The translations under genes were made by a program, and so were the position numbers. From Paenibacillus_G elgii_A (GTDB lineage Bacteria; Bacillota; Bacilli; Paenibacillales; NBRC-103111), in NCBI GenBank assembly GCA_042219835.1, contig JBHJMN010000018.1:1-64000 (forward strand): 64,000 nt of DNA, written 5' to 3'. Shown here one piece after another: positions 34,045 to 42,658 of this stretch. Each line of letters begins with the position of its first letter. Within the stretch, counting starts at the first letter, position 1. The notes under the pieces were generated by a model that did not search any database, was not told the origin of the DNA, and worked only from the letters and a program-made list of their open reading frames with translations.

Positions 34045-35319
34045 TTAATCTGTATCGTTCGACCACTTCAGAACATCGAACAACTTGAACATCAAGCTGA
34101 GCAAAATCGCCACGACCGTGGCAAGGGCCATGCCCTTCAGCTCGACATGTCCCCATTTGAATGCCGCCCCGCTTAGACCGACGACCAGCACAACCGTAGT
34201 CAGAATCAGGTTCGCAGGCTTCGAATAATCGACATTCGTCTCAACCAGCATGCGGATACCGGATGCGGCAATGACGCCGAACAGCAGCAGCGAAACGCCT
34301 CCCATCACCGCGGTGGGGATGGTTTGGATCAGCGCCGATAGCTTACCGACGAAGGAAAGGACGACAGCCATGATCGCCGCCAGACCGACGATCCAGACGG
34401 AATAGACGCGGCTGATCGCCATGACGCCGATATTTTCTCCATACGTCGTATTGGGGGTAGAGCCTACCGCTGCGGAGATCACGGTGGAGACGCCGTTGCC
34501 GAGCAAAGAACGGCTGAGTCCCGGGTCCTTGGACAGATCCTTGCCGACAATATTGCCGGTGACAATCAGGTGGCCGATATGCTCTGCGATGACCACCAGC
34601 GCGGCAGGGGCGATAATGGCGATGCTTGTCCAATCCCAAGCCGGCGTATAGAAGGTAGGTAGCGTCAGCCAATTGGCTGCGCCGACCGCCTCTTGTACAT
34701 GCACCAGCCCAAGCACGCTGGACAGCACATAGCCGACGACGATGGCGATCAGGATCGGTATGATTTTAAAAATTCCGCGGAACAGCACCGATCCAAGCAC
34801 GCCGACCAGCATCGTGACCACGGAGACCGTAAGGGTCGTGGCATCGGGGGACCAACCGGCGGGCGCTCCGTCCGGAGCGATAAAGCCGGCCATCTTAGCG
34901 GCCGTCGGAACGAGCTCAAGCCCGATCACCGCGACGATCGCCCCCATGGAAGCCGGGGGGAATACGACGTCGATCCAGGCGGTTCCCGCATAGCGGATCA
35001 GCACGGCGACGATGGTAAAGATGACGCCGACCACCAGGAAGCCTCCGAGCGCGGCGTTATACCCTTTTTCCGCCAGAACGACGAAAACGGGCGAAAGAAA
35101 GGCGAAGCTGGAGCCGAGGTAAGCGGGAATTTTCCCCTTAGTAATGAACAGGTACAGCAAGGTCCCGATGCCGTTCATTAACAGGATCGTGGCCGGGTCG
35201 ACCTTGAAGAGGATTGGTACAAGAACCGTGGACCCGAACATGGCAAACAGATGCTGCAGCCCGAGCGGCAAGCTCTTCCAGAAGGGCGGTTTCTCATGAA
35301 CTTGGATGATTCGCGACAT
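34045..35319 (-). CDS. uraA: Uracil permease (NCS2 family)
   Basis: 424 residues, about 14 membrane helices. The N-terminus (PLGLQHLFAMFGSTVLVPIL) and GSSFAFLSPVFVV are UraA landmarks. The NCS2 signature is seen as HIGHLIVTGNIVGKDLSKDP and STPNTTYGENIGVMAISRV. It imports uracil with protons. AAGGGGA precedes the ATG. I looked for a PyrR attenuator in the leader and did not recognise one. A TetR-P450 pair diverges from its promoter region. Confidence 0.92.
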   Translation of the reverse strand: MSRIIQVHEKPPFWKSLPLGLQHLFAMFGSTVLVPILFKVDPATILLMNGIGTLLYLFITKGKIPAYLGSSFAFLSPVFVVLAEKGYNAALGGFLVVGVIFTIVAVLIRYAGTAWIDVVFPPASMGAIVAVIGLELVPTAAKMAGFIAPDGAPAGWSPDATTLTVSVVTMLVGVLGSVLFRGIFKIIPILIAIVVGYVLSSVLGLVHVQEAVGAANWLTLPTFYTPAWDWTSIAIIAPAALVVIAEHIGHLIVTGNIVGKDLSKDPGLSRSLLGNGVSTVISAAVGSTPNTTYGENIGVMAISRVYSVWIVGLAAIMAVVLSFVGKLSALIQTIPTAVMGGVSLLLFGVIAASGIRMLVETNVDYSKPANLILTTVVLVVGLSGAAFKWGHVELKGMALATVVAILLSLMFKLFDVLKWSNDTD

Positions 35320-35422
35320 TGAAGTTCCCCTTTTGATCGTTTGAATTATTGTTATCTACCGTATTATAGTGCATGCAAAGAGGCATGAAAAGCTGAATTT
35401 GCATGATCGCGGAGCAGACATA

Positions 35423-35473
35423 TTGATCAACTGGTCAGCATACAATGTAATGTTACTAACCAATTGGTCAGCA
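35423..35473 (+). promoter_or_regulatory. Twin operators and promoter of the tetR-P450 operon
   Basis: TGATCAACTGGTCAGCA (35424-35440) and TAACCAATTGGTCAGCA (35457-35473), 33 bp apart, share TnAnCAAnTGGTCAGCA; the second contains the palindrome ACCAATTGGT. TTGATC and TGTAAT with a 17-bp spacer form a promoter overlapping the first site. A related TGACCAATTAGCATAC lies just after the P450 stop. Confidence 0.55.
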
Positions 35474-35486
35474 ACGTGAAAGGGAA

Positions 35487-36107
35487 GTGAGGCATCTGCC
35501 CATACAGCTGTATGAACGGGAAAACATTCTGAAAGCTTGTTTATCTGTCTTTGCGCGCCACGGGTACAAGAATACTTCGACGGAGATGCTGGCGGAGGCG
35601 GCCGGTATTTCCAAGGCTTTGATCTTTCATCATTTCACCAGCAAAAAAAAGCTGTATTTCAGCCTGTTGGAGCATTGCTTTGAGAAGGTCAGGACGGTGA
35701 TGCGATTTGACGCGGTTTCGGAGTATGATGATTTTTTTGAAGCTATAGACAGACTTTGCCGCATCAAGCTCGACTACTTTCGCAAGCATCCCGATGAATT
35801 GAAATTGGTGTACGGAACCTTATATTCTCCACCGATTGAACTGAAACTGGATATTGAGGTAAAATATGGTCAAGTGATTGCGGAGAGGAATCGAGTGCTA
35901 GAGAGGCTGTTTGAAGCGGTTCCCCTTTGGGAAGGGGTGGACCGGAAACAGGCATTCGAGCTGATTATGGTCACAACGAAGCATTTCGAAAATAAGTTTT
36001 CTGTGGCGTTCTCGGAAATCGATGCCATGAATGACGAGGATGCGAACCGCCTGTTCGATGAAATGAACCGGTTTTATAGCATGATCCGATATGGAATTGC
36101 GGAGTAA
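35487..36107 (+). CDS. TetR/AcrR family regulator
   Basis: About 206 residues. HTH: ILKACLSVFARHGYKNTSTE, then LAEAAGISKALIFHHFTSKK. The GTG start at 35487 sits only 2 nt after AAAGGGAA, closer than normal; in-frame CTG codons at 35496 or 35508 are alternatives. Twin operator-like repeats precede it. It lies 18 nt before a cytochrome P450 and probably controls it in response to the P450 substrate or a fatty-acyl-type ligand (inference). Confidence 0.85.
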   Translation: MRHLPIQLYERENILKACLSVFARHGYKNTSTEMLAEAAGISKALIFHHFTSKKKLYFSLLEHCFEKVRTVMRFDAVSEYDDFFEAIDRLCRIKLDYFRKHPDELKLVYGTLYSPPIELKLDIEVKYGQVIAERNRVLERLFEAVPLWEGVDRKQAFELIMVTTKHFENKFSVAFSEIDAMNDEDANRLFDEMNRFYSMIRYGIAE

Positions 36108-36125
36108 AGGAAAGGGGTAAGTGAT

Positions 36126-37358
36126 ATGGAAAAAATCACTAGCGGCGATTTTGCCTCACCGGAAACGATGCGTGATTTCATGACGTTCTATAAGCGGCTC
36201 GCCGGGCAGCAAGAGCCTCTGTACCGCCTTGATGACTTTTTCGGGATGGGAGGAGCATGGGTCGCTTTCTGTCATGACGATGTCGCTACAATTCTGAAGG
36301 ACCCTCGTTTTGTCAAAGATATGCGGAAGTTCGCACCGTCGCAGGTTCAACGGGAATCGGGCCAGGAGCTCGCGTCCGTTAGCAAGTTCATGGAATGGAT
36401 GAAACGGATGCCGAATATGCTGACGACCGATCCGCCGGACCATACCCGCTTGCGCAGGCTGGCCTCCAAAGCCTTCACTCCTCGCATGATCGAGGGCCTG
36501 CGTCCACGAATTCAGCAGATTGCCGACGAGCTGCTGGATGCGGTGCAGGAGCGGGGAAGGATGGACCTGATTGCGGATTTTGCCTCTCCGCTCCCCATCA
36601 CAGTCATTTCCGAGATGCTGGGAATTCCTGCTGCCGATCGGGACCAATTCCGCAAATGGACACGTAAGCTCTTGAATGCTTCCTTGGAGCCGGATCAAGC
36701 GAATATCGTTGGTGAACTTCTCGATGAGTTTATTGAGTATATCAAAGCATTGTTAGCCGAAAAGCGCGCACATCCAGGGAATGACGTAACAAGCGGCCTG
36801 GTCCAAGCTCATGATGAGGGAGATCAATTAAGCGAGAGCGAGCTTCTATCGACCATATGGCTGCTCATTCTCGCCGGGCATGAAACGACGGTAAATCTGG
36901 TCGGCAATGGCACATTGGCTCTGCTGAAGCATCCCGAACAAATGCGCTTGCTCCGCAGCGATCCTTCCCTGCTCCCTTCCGCCGTCGAGGAGCTGCTGCG
37001 CTATGCGGGCCCCGTCATGATTGCCAGCCGCTTTGCAAGCGAGGACATCACCATGCACGGCAAGGAAATCCGCAAAGGGGAGATGGTTCTGGTCTCGCTG
37101 GCGGCCGCCAATCTGGACCCGCATCAGTTTTCCAATCCCGAGGCATTGGATATCACGCGGGAAGAGAATGAGCATATTGCCTTCGGCAAGGGCATCCATT
37201 TGTGCTTGGGAGCACCGCTGGCGCGTCTGGAAGGGCAGGTCGCTTTCGGCACGCTGCTGCAGCGGCTACCTCATCTGCGCCTGGCGGTTGCACCGGAGCA
37301 ATTGACATATAATCGCAGCACAATGCGCTCTCTTGCGAGCCTGCCGGTGTTCTACTGA
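36126..37358 (+). CDS. Cytochrome P450 (CYP107-like)
   Basis: 410 residues, soluble bacterial P450. The I-helix oxygen-binding motif is ILAGHETTVNLVGNG, the K-helix ExxR is VEELLRYAGP, and the heme-Cys loop is FGKGIHLCLGAPLAR (Cys about 358). Close in layout to Bacillus CYP107 enzymes that hydroxylate fatty acids or polyketides. No ferredoxin is adjacent; the YumC/YcgT-like reductase at 61 kb could in principle supply electrons (inference). AAAGGGG precedes the ATG. Co-transcribed with the TetR gene. Confidence 0.92.
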   Translation: MEKITSGDFASPETMRDFMTFYKRLAGQQEPLYRLDDFFGMGGAWVAFCHDDVATILKDPRFVKDMRKFAPSQVQRESGQELASVSKFMEWMKRMPNMLTTDPPDHTRLRRLASKAFTPRMIEGLRPRIQQIADELLDAVQERGRMDLIADFASPLPITVISEMLGIPAADRDQFRKWTRKLLNASLEPDQANIVGELLDEFIEYIKALLAEKRAHPGNDVTSGLVQAHDEGDQLSESELLSTIWLLILAGHETTVNLVGNGTLALLKHPEQMRLLRSDPSLLPSAVEELLRYAGPVMIASRFASEDITMHGKEIRKGEMVLVSLAAANLDPHQFSNPEALDITREENEHIAFGKGIHLCLGAPLARLEGQVAFGTLLQRLPHLRLAVAPEQLTYNRSTMRSLASLPVFY

Positions 37359-37417
37359 CCAATTAGCATACACGGCCGGAAAATCGTGATACCGTCGCAC
37401 CTTTCTTTGTGCATAAT

Positions 37418-37446
37418 AAAGAGCACCTGTTAAGGTGCTTTTTATT
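37418..37446. terminator. Bidirectional terminator
   Basis: AAAGAGCACCT/AGGTGCTTTTT stem with a 4-nt loop between the convergent P450 and the small acidic gene. Confidence 0.75.
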
Positions 37447-37450
37447 AACA

Positions 37451-37735
37451 CTATTTAAACAATTGATCAAGAAACGATTCTTCTTCGTCAGAATCATCAG
37501 AGTCAGTAGACTTGGCAGCAACAGGATCAAGGACCTCTACTCTAATAAAGGGTGTCGCTTCGCAAAGGTCAAGCTGTGCCTCAGCGATCGTCAGAGATTT
37601 GGGAGTCGAGCCAGGACCAACTGGCAATCTCACTGCTTCGAGCTCCAAAAGAATCTCAATTTCTTCCGGTTCTAGTTCCCTCTGAACCGTCTCCCCGTTT
37701 TTGTCCAAAAGGACGAATTCAACCTTCATTTTCAA
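37451..37735 (-). CDS. Small acidic protein of unknown function
   Basis: 94 residues from a TTG (GGGAGG 8 nt upstream); ATG at 37729 is the alternative. Beta-alpha start (MKVEFVLLDKNGETVQREL), a Glu-rich helix (EPEEIEILLELE), a beta segment, and a very acidic tail (STDSDDSDEEESFLDQLF). I do not recognise the family. Confidence 0.6.
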   Translation of the reverse strand: MKMKVEFVLLDKNGETVQRELEPEEIEILLELEAVRLPVGPGSTPKSLTIAEAQLDLCEATPFIRVEVLDPVAAKSTDSDDSDEEESFLDQLFK

Positions 37736-37861
37736 TGTATTTACCTCCCGGTTATTATAGATTCAAGAGATGGCGGATTAGGATCGCATCGCTACATCTC
37801 TTACTTACCTAACGGTAAGTCAATAATATCACAAAAACTAGCATTTGCAAAAGCGAAAAAT

Positions 37862-37916
37862 ATTAAGAAAATCTTTATCTTTACCTGACTTCTTGTTAAA
37901 CGTTACTCCTTATCCT
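37862..37916 (+). promoter_or_regulatory. Conserved promoter block, copy 1 (before vanY-like gene)
   Basis: The 40 bp at 37862-37901 match 32 of 40 positions with 40655-40694, which lies before the transporter operon. Invariant parts are ATTAAGAAAA, TTACC, ACTTCTT and TTAAAC; a further ATCCT is shared downstream. The block lies 46 bp before the vanY-like ATG and is the likely binding site of the VanR-like regulator. Confidence 0.7.
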
Positions 37917-37947
37917 TACAGGATGAAAGCGTAAGGAGGAAGCGGAG

Positions 37948-38823
37948 ATGAAGAAATGGTTTTTATTGCTTGTCATTCTTTTGCCGTTGGGGTGCGAAGC
38001 CGTTCAACAGGAACCGCAAGTGGCAAACGGGGAGTATAGCAATGCGGGCGACCAAGCGCAAGAGGCGGTTTCTCAAACGAAGCATCAAACGAAGGCCCGA
38101 ACGATAAAAGTAACCAAAAGCCAGATTTACCAAGGGAATCTGCTGTTGGTCAACAAGCAGTATCCGGTGCATGAAGAGGGCGTTACGGCCGATGTGGTCA
38201 ACCTGTTTCGGGATAAGGAGCTGTCCCAGGGATACGTGGTGCTCGATAAGACGATCCGGCTGTCGCAAGGCGTGGCGCAAAAATTTCAAACGATGGTCAA
38301 TGCCGCCTCCAAAGAAGGGGTGAGCAGTTTTATGATCAGCAGCGGCTACCGGGACAACAAAGAACAAAGCCAGCTGTATAAAAGTATGGGCGCCGATTAT
38401 GCGCTGCCTGCGGGCCACAGCGAGCATAACTTAGGTTTATCCCTTGATATCGGATCGACGCAAACGGAGATGAACCGCGCTCCGGAAGGAAAATGGCTGC
38501 AAAAAAACGCTTGGGCTTACGGATTTATTTTGCGCTATCCCAAGGACAAGACGGAGATCACGGGCATTCAATACGAGCCGTGGCATTTTCGCTATGTCGG
38601 CTTGCCGCATAGTGCGATCATGCAGGAGAAAAACTTTACATTGGAGCAATATTTGGATTACCTGAAGGAACAAGAGACGGTTTCGACGACGGTAGAGGGC
38701 AAATCCTACGAAGTCTCGTATTATCCCGTGTCTGGCAATACGTCGATTCCGGTACCGGCCGGTCGCCGCTATGAACTATCGGGAAACAATATGGACGGCG
38801 TTATTGTGACCTTGCTTCCTTGA
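37948..38823 (+). CDS. VanY-like D,D-carboxypeptidase lipoprotein (M15 family)
   Basis: 291 residues with a lipoprotein signal (FLLLVILLPLGCEA; Cys14 acylated). The M15B/VanY zinc site is intact: GHSEHNLGLSLDIG (SxHxxGxxxD) and YEPWHFRYVG (ExxH), with the family SSGYRDNKEQSQLY upstream. Such enzymes trim the terminal D-Ala from peptidoglycan stem pentapeptides. Residues about 235-291 form a C-terminal extension absent from minimal VanY. AAGGAGG upstream. It is followed by a VanR/VanS-like pair. Confidence 0.9.
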   Translation: MKKWFLLLVILLPLGCEAVQQEPQVANGEYSNAGDQAQEAVSQTKHQTKARTIKVTKSQIYQGNLLLVNKQYPVHEEGVTADVVNLFRDKELSQGYVVLDKTIRLSQGVAQKFQTMVNAASKEGVSSFMISSGYRDNKEQSQLYKSMGADYALPAGHSEHNLGLSLDIGSTQTEMNRAPEGKWLQKNAWAYGFILRYPKDKTEITGIQYEPWHFRYVGLPHSAIMQEKNFTLEQYLDYLKEQETVSTTVEGKSYEVSYYPVSGNTSIPVPAGRRYELSGNNMDGVIVTLLP

Positions 38824-38876
38824 TCCGGAAGTTCTGGTAGAATGAAATTGTTAACTCTATGCTGAGGGTGAATGCC

Positions 38877-39572
38877 ATGAAGCGGATCACGATTTTGATC
38901 GCGGACGACGAGACGGCGATTGCCGATTTGATTGGACTGCATTTGGCCAAAGAAGGCTACCATGTAATTAAAGCAGCGGATGGGCAGGAAGCGATGCAGG
39001 CCGTTCAGACGCAATCGATTGATCTGGCGATTTTGGATATTATGATGCCTAAAATGGACGGCTACGAAGTGACCCGGCAAATCCGGGAAACGAATCATAT
39101 GCCGATCATTTTCTTGAGCGCCAAGACATCCGATCTGGATAAGATCGCAGGCTTGGTGAGGGGGGCGGATGATTATATGACCAAACCGTTCAACCCGATG
39201 GAACTGATCGCCCGCGTGAACGCCCAACTGCGGCGTTCCAGACTGCTCAGCCAATCGTCGGCGGAGAACAAGCCCGTGCTGGAAGCGGGAGGCTTGGCCA
39301 TCTATCCCGATCAGCGCACGGTCACCTTATATGGTGAACCGGTCGAGCTGACGCCGAAAGAATTCGATATCCTGTATCTACTCGCCAGCTATCCGAAGAA
39401 AGTGTTCAGCGCAGAAAATATTTTTCAGCAGGTGTGGGGCGAAGATTACTATGAAGGCGGCAATACGGTGATGGTGCATATCCGGAAGCTGAGGAAAAAA
39501 CTGCAAGAGGATGAACGCAAACATAAGCTGATCAAAACGGTTTGGGGGGTGGGATATACATTCAATGGCTAG
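38877..39572 (+). CDS. OmpR-family response regulator (VanR-like)
   Basis: 231 residues from an ATG with GAGGGTG upstream; the frame opens at 38859. Receiver: ILIADDETA acidic pair, phospho-acceptor Asp54 in LAILDIMMPKMDG, Lys in DDYMTKPFNP. Winged-helix output ends KTVWGVGYTF. It overlaps the kinase gene by 8 nt. It is the best candidate to bind the 40-bp block repeated before vanY and the transporter operon. Confidence 0.92.
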   Translation: MKRITILIADDETAIADLIGLHLAKEGYHVIKAADGQEAMQAVQTQSIDLAILDIMMPKMDGYEVTRQIRETNHMPIIFLSAKTSDLDKIAGLVRGADDYMTKPFNPMELIARVNAQLRRSRLLSQSSAENKPVLEAGGLAIYPDQRTVTLYGEPVELTPKEFDILYLLASYPKKVFSAENIFQQVWGEDYYEGGNTVMVHIRKLRKKLQEDERKHKLIKTVWGVGYTFNG

Positions 39573-40659
39573 CATGGCGCGCACCTTCCGGTCCAAAATG
39601 ATTCTGCTGCTCGGTTTAAGCATGCTTTTCGCGGGCAGTATTACGTATTTGTTCTATAAAATCCTTCAGTTTTATTACCGAACGTTCGTGAAGTTTGAAG
39701 ATCCGCTGGCTTACGTTCGCCTGTTCATCAACACTGTCGGAGATATTAACTTCTTTTTGCTGTTTTTCATCCCGCTCGCGACGTTGTTTTTCTTTATCCT
39801 CACCAAGCCCTACGCCACGTATTTCAATAAAATTTCCAAGGGGATTCATCATCTGGCGAGCGGTGATTTTAAGCATCGCGTCGATATTTCCTCCCGCGAC
39901 GAGTTCGAGGACATTGCGACGGACATCAATCTGGCGAGCGAAAAGCTGCAGCAGGCCGTCGAAAGAGGAGACTTTGCGGAGAACAGCAAGGATCAGCTCG
40001 TCCTGAATTTGGCGCACGATTTGCGCACGCCGCTGACTTCGGTGATCGGCTATTTGGATTTTATTCTGAAGGACGAGCAGTTGACCAAGGAGCAGGTCAG
40101 ACAGTATGCCGATATTGCATTTCAAAAATCGCAGCGTTTGGAGAAGCTTGTCGACGAGCTGTTCGAAATTACAAGAATGAATTACGGCATGTTGGCCTTC
40201 GAGAAACAACCCATCGATCTCAGCGAGCTGCTGGTCCAGTTGCACGAGGAACTGTATCCTGCCTTCGAGAAGCATCAATTGACGGCCCGGCTGCAGGTAG
40301 CTCTTGGTTTATCGGTATTGGGCGATGGAGACCTGCTGGCGCGGGTCTTCGAGAATCTGCTGACCAATGCCATCCGTTACGGAAAAGACGGCCGGTTCGT
40401 GGACATGAACGCTTATTCCGAAGCGGAAGCGGTCGTGGTTCAAGTGATTAATTACGGCGTCCCGATCCAGCCCGATGAGCTACCGCACATCTTCGATATG
40501 TTCTATACCGGCGACAAGGCGCGCACGTACCAAGAGGGAAGCACAGGCCTCGGCCTTTATATTACAAAGAACATTGTGATGCAGCATGACGGAACGGTGA
40601 CCGCCCATAGCAGCGCGAGCCGCACCATTTTTGAAGTACGTCTGCCGCAAACAAATTAA
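39565..40659 (+). CDS. Sensor histidine kinase (VanS-like)
   Basis: 364 residues. Membrane helices at about 10-30 and 60-83 enclose a 30-residue outside loop. HAMP domain (residues about 88-135), H-box LVLNLAHDLRTPLTSVIGY, N-box LLTNAIRYGKDG, and catalytic boxes FDMFYTGDKA and GSTGLGLYITKNIV. The stop codon lies inside the second copy of the conserved promoter block. The signal may be cell-wall stress, as for VanS relatives (inference). Confidence 0.9.
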   Translation: MASMARTFRSKMILLLGLSMLFAGSITYLFYKILQFYYRTFVKFEDPLAYVRLFINTVGDINFFLLFFIPLATLFFFILTKPYATYFNKISKGIHHLASGDFKHRVDISSRDEFEDIATDINLASEKLQQAVERGDFAENSKDQLVLNLAHDLRTPLTSVIGYLDFILKDEQLTKEQVRQYADIAFQKSQRLEKLVDELFEITRMNYGMLAFEKQPIDLSELLVQLHEELYPAFEKHQLTARLQVALGLSVLGDGDLLARVFENLLTNAIRYGKDGRFVDMNAYSEAEAVVVQVINYGVPIQPDELPHIFDMFYTGDKARTYQEGSTGLGLYITKNIVMQHDGTVTAHSSASRTIFEVRLPQTN

Positions 40660-40709
40660 GAAAAATTTTAAGATTACCCTACTTCTTTTTAAACAGTTTT
40701 TCCTATCCT
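40655..40709 (+). promoter_or_regulatory. Conserved promoter block, copy 2 (before the transporter operon)
   Basis: 40655-40694 matches copy 1 at 32 of 40 positions, with ATCCT conserved downstream. It overlaps the kinase stop codon and lies about 95 bp before the first small reading frame of the transporter operon. Confidence 0.7.
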
Positions 40710-40789
40710 AGGAGTGAAGGACAGGACAGCGCTGGGGATGAAGAAGCAGGTTTTTTTTGCTATCACGCACAGAAAGCGGGAGTGATCCG

Positions 40790-40858
40790 ATGAACAATAG
40801 GAAAGCTGCCATGCGGCTTGGCTATGACGGTCAGACGGCAATTGCCGATTCATGCTGA
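40790..40858 (+). CDS. Possible 22-residue leader peptide
   Basis: ATG with GGGAG 7 nt upstream, reading MNNRKAAMRLGYDGQTAIAD then SC and stop. Its TGA overlaps the ATG of the first permease (ATGCTGA), so it could couple translation of the permease. The peptide itself resembles nothing I know. Confidence 0.4.
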   Translation: MNNRKAAMRLGYDGQTAIADSC

Positions 40859-41733
40859 AGCCAGGGATGAAACGATGGACCCGGAGTGATGCGGCGGCGG
40901 CCCTGCTGTTTCTCGCGCCGAGCGTCGCAGGATTCGCACTGTTCTACCTGATTCCGTTTGCTGCGGGGGTGTACGACTCCTTCCTGGATCGCCCGGTCGG
41001 GGGTCGGTTCGTGGGGCTGGCGAATTACGGCGAGCTGCTTGCGGGCGGTTCGTTTCGGAAAGCGGCGTCCAATACGTTCTATTTTACCGCGGTCAGTGTA
41101 CCGCTCATCGTGGGGCTGTCTTTAGGACTGGCGCTGCTGCTGAATCGGAAGATGTACATGCGCAATATGCTGAGAACGGCTTACGTGCTGCCGCTTGTCG
41201 TCCCCGTAGCCTCGGTTGTTCTCATCTGGCAGATGCTGTTCGACTGGAACGGTTCGCTGAACGCGTGGCTCGGTTATTTCGGGCTCGAACGTGTGGATTG
41301 GATGAAGACGGAGGCGGCCCGGCATGTGGTCATGGTCATTTATTTATGGAAAAACGTCGGCTACAACATGATTTTATTTCTGGCCGGGCTTCAGCAGATT
41401 CCAAGCGATTACTACGAAACCGCCCGGCTGGAAGGCGCCGGACGACTCCGACAGTTCGTCGGCATTACGCTCGTTTATTTAACGCCGACGATGTTTTTCA
41501 TCGTCATCATGTCCATCACCGGCTCGTTTAAAATATTCCGGGAGACGTACTTGATCGCGGGCGATTATCCGCACGACAGCATCTATACGCTGCAGCACTA
41601 TATGAACAATATGTTCATGACGCTCGAGATGCAGAAATTGACTGCGGCGGCGACATTGATGGCGGGCTGCATTCTGCTTGTAGTTTTCGCGTTGTTTGCG
41701 CTGGAACGCCGTTTCCGGCAGTTTATGGAATAG
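40852..41733 (+). CDS. CUT1-type ABC permease 1 (MalF/UgpA-like)
   Basis: 293 residues, six membrane helices. The EAA loop reads DYYETARLEGAGRLRQFVGI, consensus EAA---G---------I-LP. N-terminal helix AALLFLAPSVAGFALFYLIP is typical. It pairs with the MalG-type permease 15 nt downstream. The usual MalK/MsmK ATPase is not encoded in this operon and is presumably shared from elsewhere. Its ATG overlaps the 22-codon leader. Confidence 0.9.
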   Translation: MLKPGMKRWTRSDAAAALLFLAPSVAGFALFYLIPFAAGVYDSFLDRPVGGRFVGLANYGELLAGGSFRKAASNTFYFTAVSVPLIVGLSLGLALLLNRKMYMRNMLRTAYVLPLVVPVASVVLIWQMLFDWNGSLNAWLGYFGLERVDWMKTEAARHVVMVIYLWKNVGYNMILFLAGLQQIPSDYYETARLEGAGRLRQFVGITLVYLTPTMFFIVIMSITGSFKIFRETYLIAGDYPHDSIYTLQHYMNNMFMTLEMQKLTAAATLMAGCILLVVFALFALERRFRQFME

Positions 41734-41748
41734 CGGGAGGAGAGTCGG

Positions 41749-42627
41749 CTGCGAGGTTCAAGAGCTTGGCAAAAAGGAGCGTTAACGGCCGTCATGGCCG
41801 TCATCGCGGCGGTGCTGCTATTGCCCATCGTGATTACTTTCACAAATTCGCTGATGACCGAATGGGAAATCGGCAGCAATTACGGACTGATCGGGAAAAT
41901 GAACGACGCTGCCGCAGGGAACGCGAACCGGTTTGTGAATTTAAAGCTGCTGCCGAATCTGGCGTCGCTGGAGCAGTATGCGAGCGTGCTGGTCCTCGAT
42001 TCAAGCTTTCTGAGGATGTTCTGGAATTCGGTCTTCCTGGTGGTGCCGATCATTGCGGGACAGACCGTCGTCGGCGCGCTGGCGGCCTATGCCTTTGCCA
42101 AGCTGCGTTTTCGGGGCCGGGATGCGCTGTTTCTCGTCTATGTCATGACGATGCTTATGCCGTTCCAAGTGACGCTGGTGCCCAACTATATGATGGCCGA
42201 TAAGCTGGGGCTGCTGAACAGTCCGTCTGCGATCATATGGCCCGGGGTGTTCGCGGCATTCGGCGTATTCATGCTCAGGCAGTTCGCGCTGCATATTCCG
42301 TTTTCCTATATCGAGGCGGCCAAGATGGACGGGGCCGGGCATGTGCGGATTTTCAGCGAGATCATTGTCCCGATGCTCAAGCCAGGGCTGGGGGCGCTTG
42401 TTGTTCTGCTGTTCGCGGATTATTGGAATATGGTGGAGCAGCCGCTTGTTTTTCTGGATGATTCGCTCAAGCAGCCGCTGTCGGTTTATTTATCGAAAGT
42501 GCACGAAGGCGAACGGGGGATTGCTTTCGCCGCGTCCATGCTTTATATGACGCCGATGGTGCTGCTGTTTTTGTATGCGGAAACTTACTTCATCGAAGGC
42601 ATCGAGCTGTCCGGCATCAAGGGGTAG
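41749..42627 (+). CDS. CUT1-type ABC permease 2 (MalG/UgpE-like), probable CTG start
   Basis: 292 residues if started at CTG 41749, where GGAGG lies 8 nt upstream. The next ATG (41794) lies within the first membrane helix and lacks a ribosome site, so the CTG gives the family's usual cytoplasmic head (LRGSRAWQKGALTAV). EAA loop: IPFSYIEAAKMDGAGHVRIF. Core helices include LVYVMTMLMPFQVTLVPNYM and FGVFMLRQFALHIP. Second half of the permease heterodimer. Confidence 0.88.
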   Translation: MRGSRAWQKGALTAVMAVIAAVLLLPIVITFTNSLMTEWEIGSNYGLIGKMNDAAAGNANRFVNLKLLPNLASLEQYASVLVLDSSFLRMFWNSVFLVVPIIAGQTVVGALAAYAFAKLRFRGRDALFLVYVMTMLMPFQVTLVPNYMMADKLGLLNSPSAIIWPGVFAAFGVFMLRQFALHIPFSYIEAAKMDGAGHVRIFSEIIVPMLKPGLGALVVLLFADYWNMVEQPLVFLDDSLKQPLSVYLSKVHEGERGIAFAASMLYMTPMVLLFLYAETYFIEGIELSGIKG

Positions 42628-42658
42628 CTTGTACGGTTAGGAGGCGGGGGACGCGGAA

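Noticed and set aside
34693..35181. 162-codon plus frame antisense to uraA
   Set aside because: Asp/Arg/His-rich antisense shadow of a membrane-protein gene.
35320..35422. PyrR-type attenuator or purine riboswitch in the uraA leader
   Set aside because: I found neither the conserved PyrR-binding loop nor a purine aptamer core.
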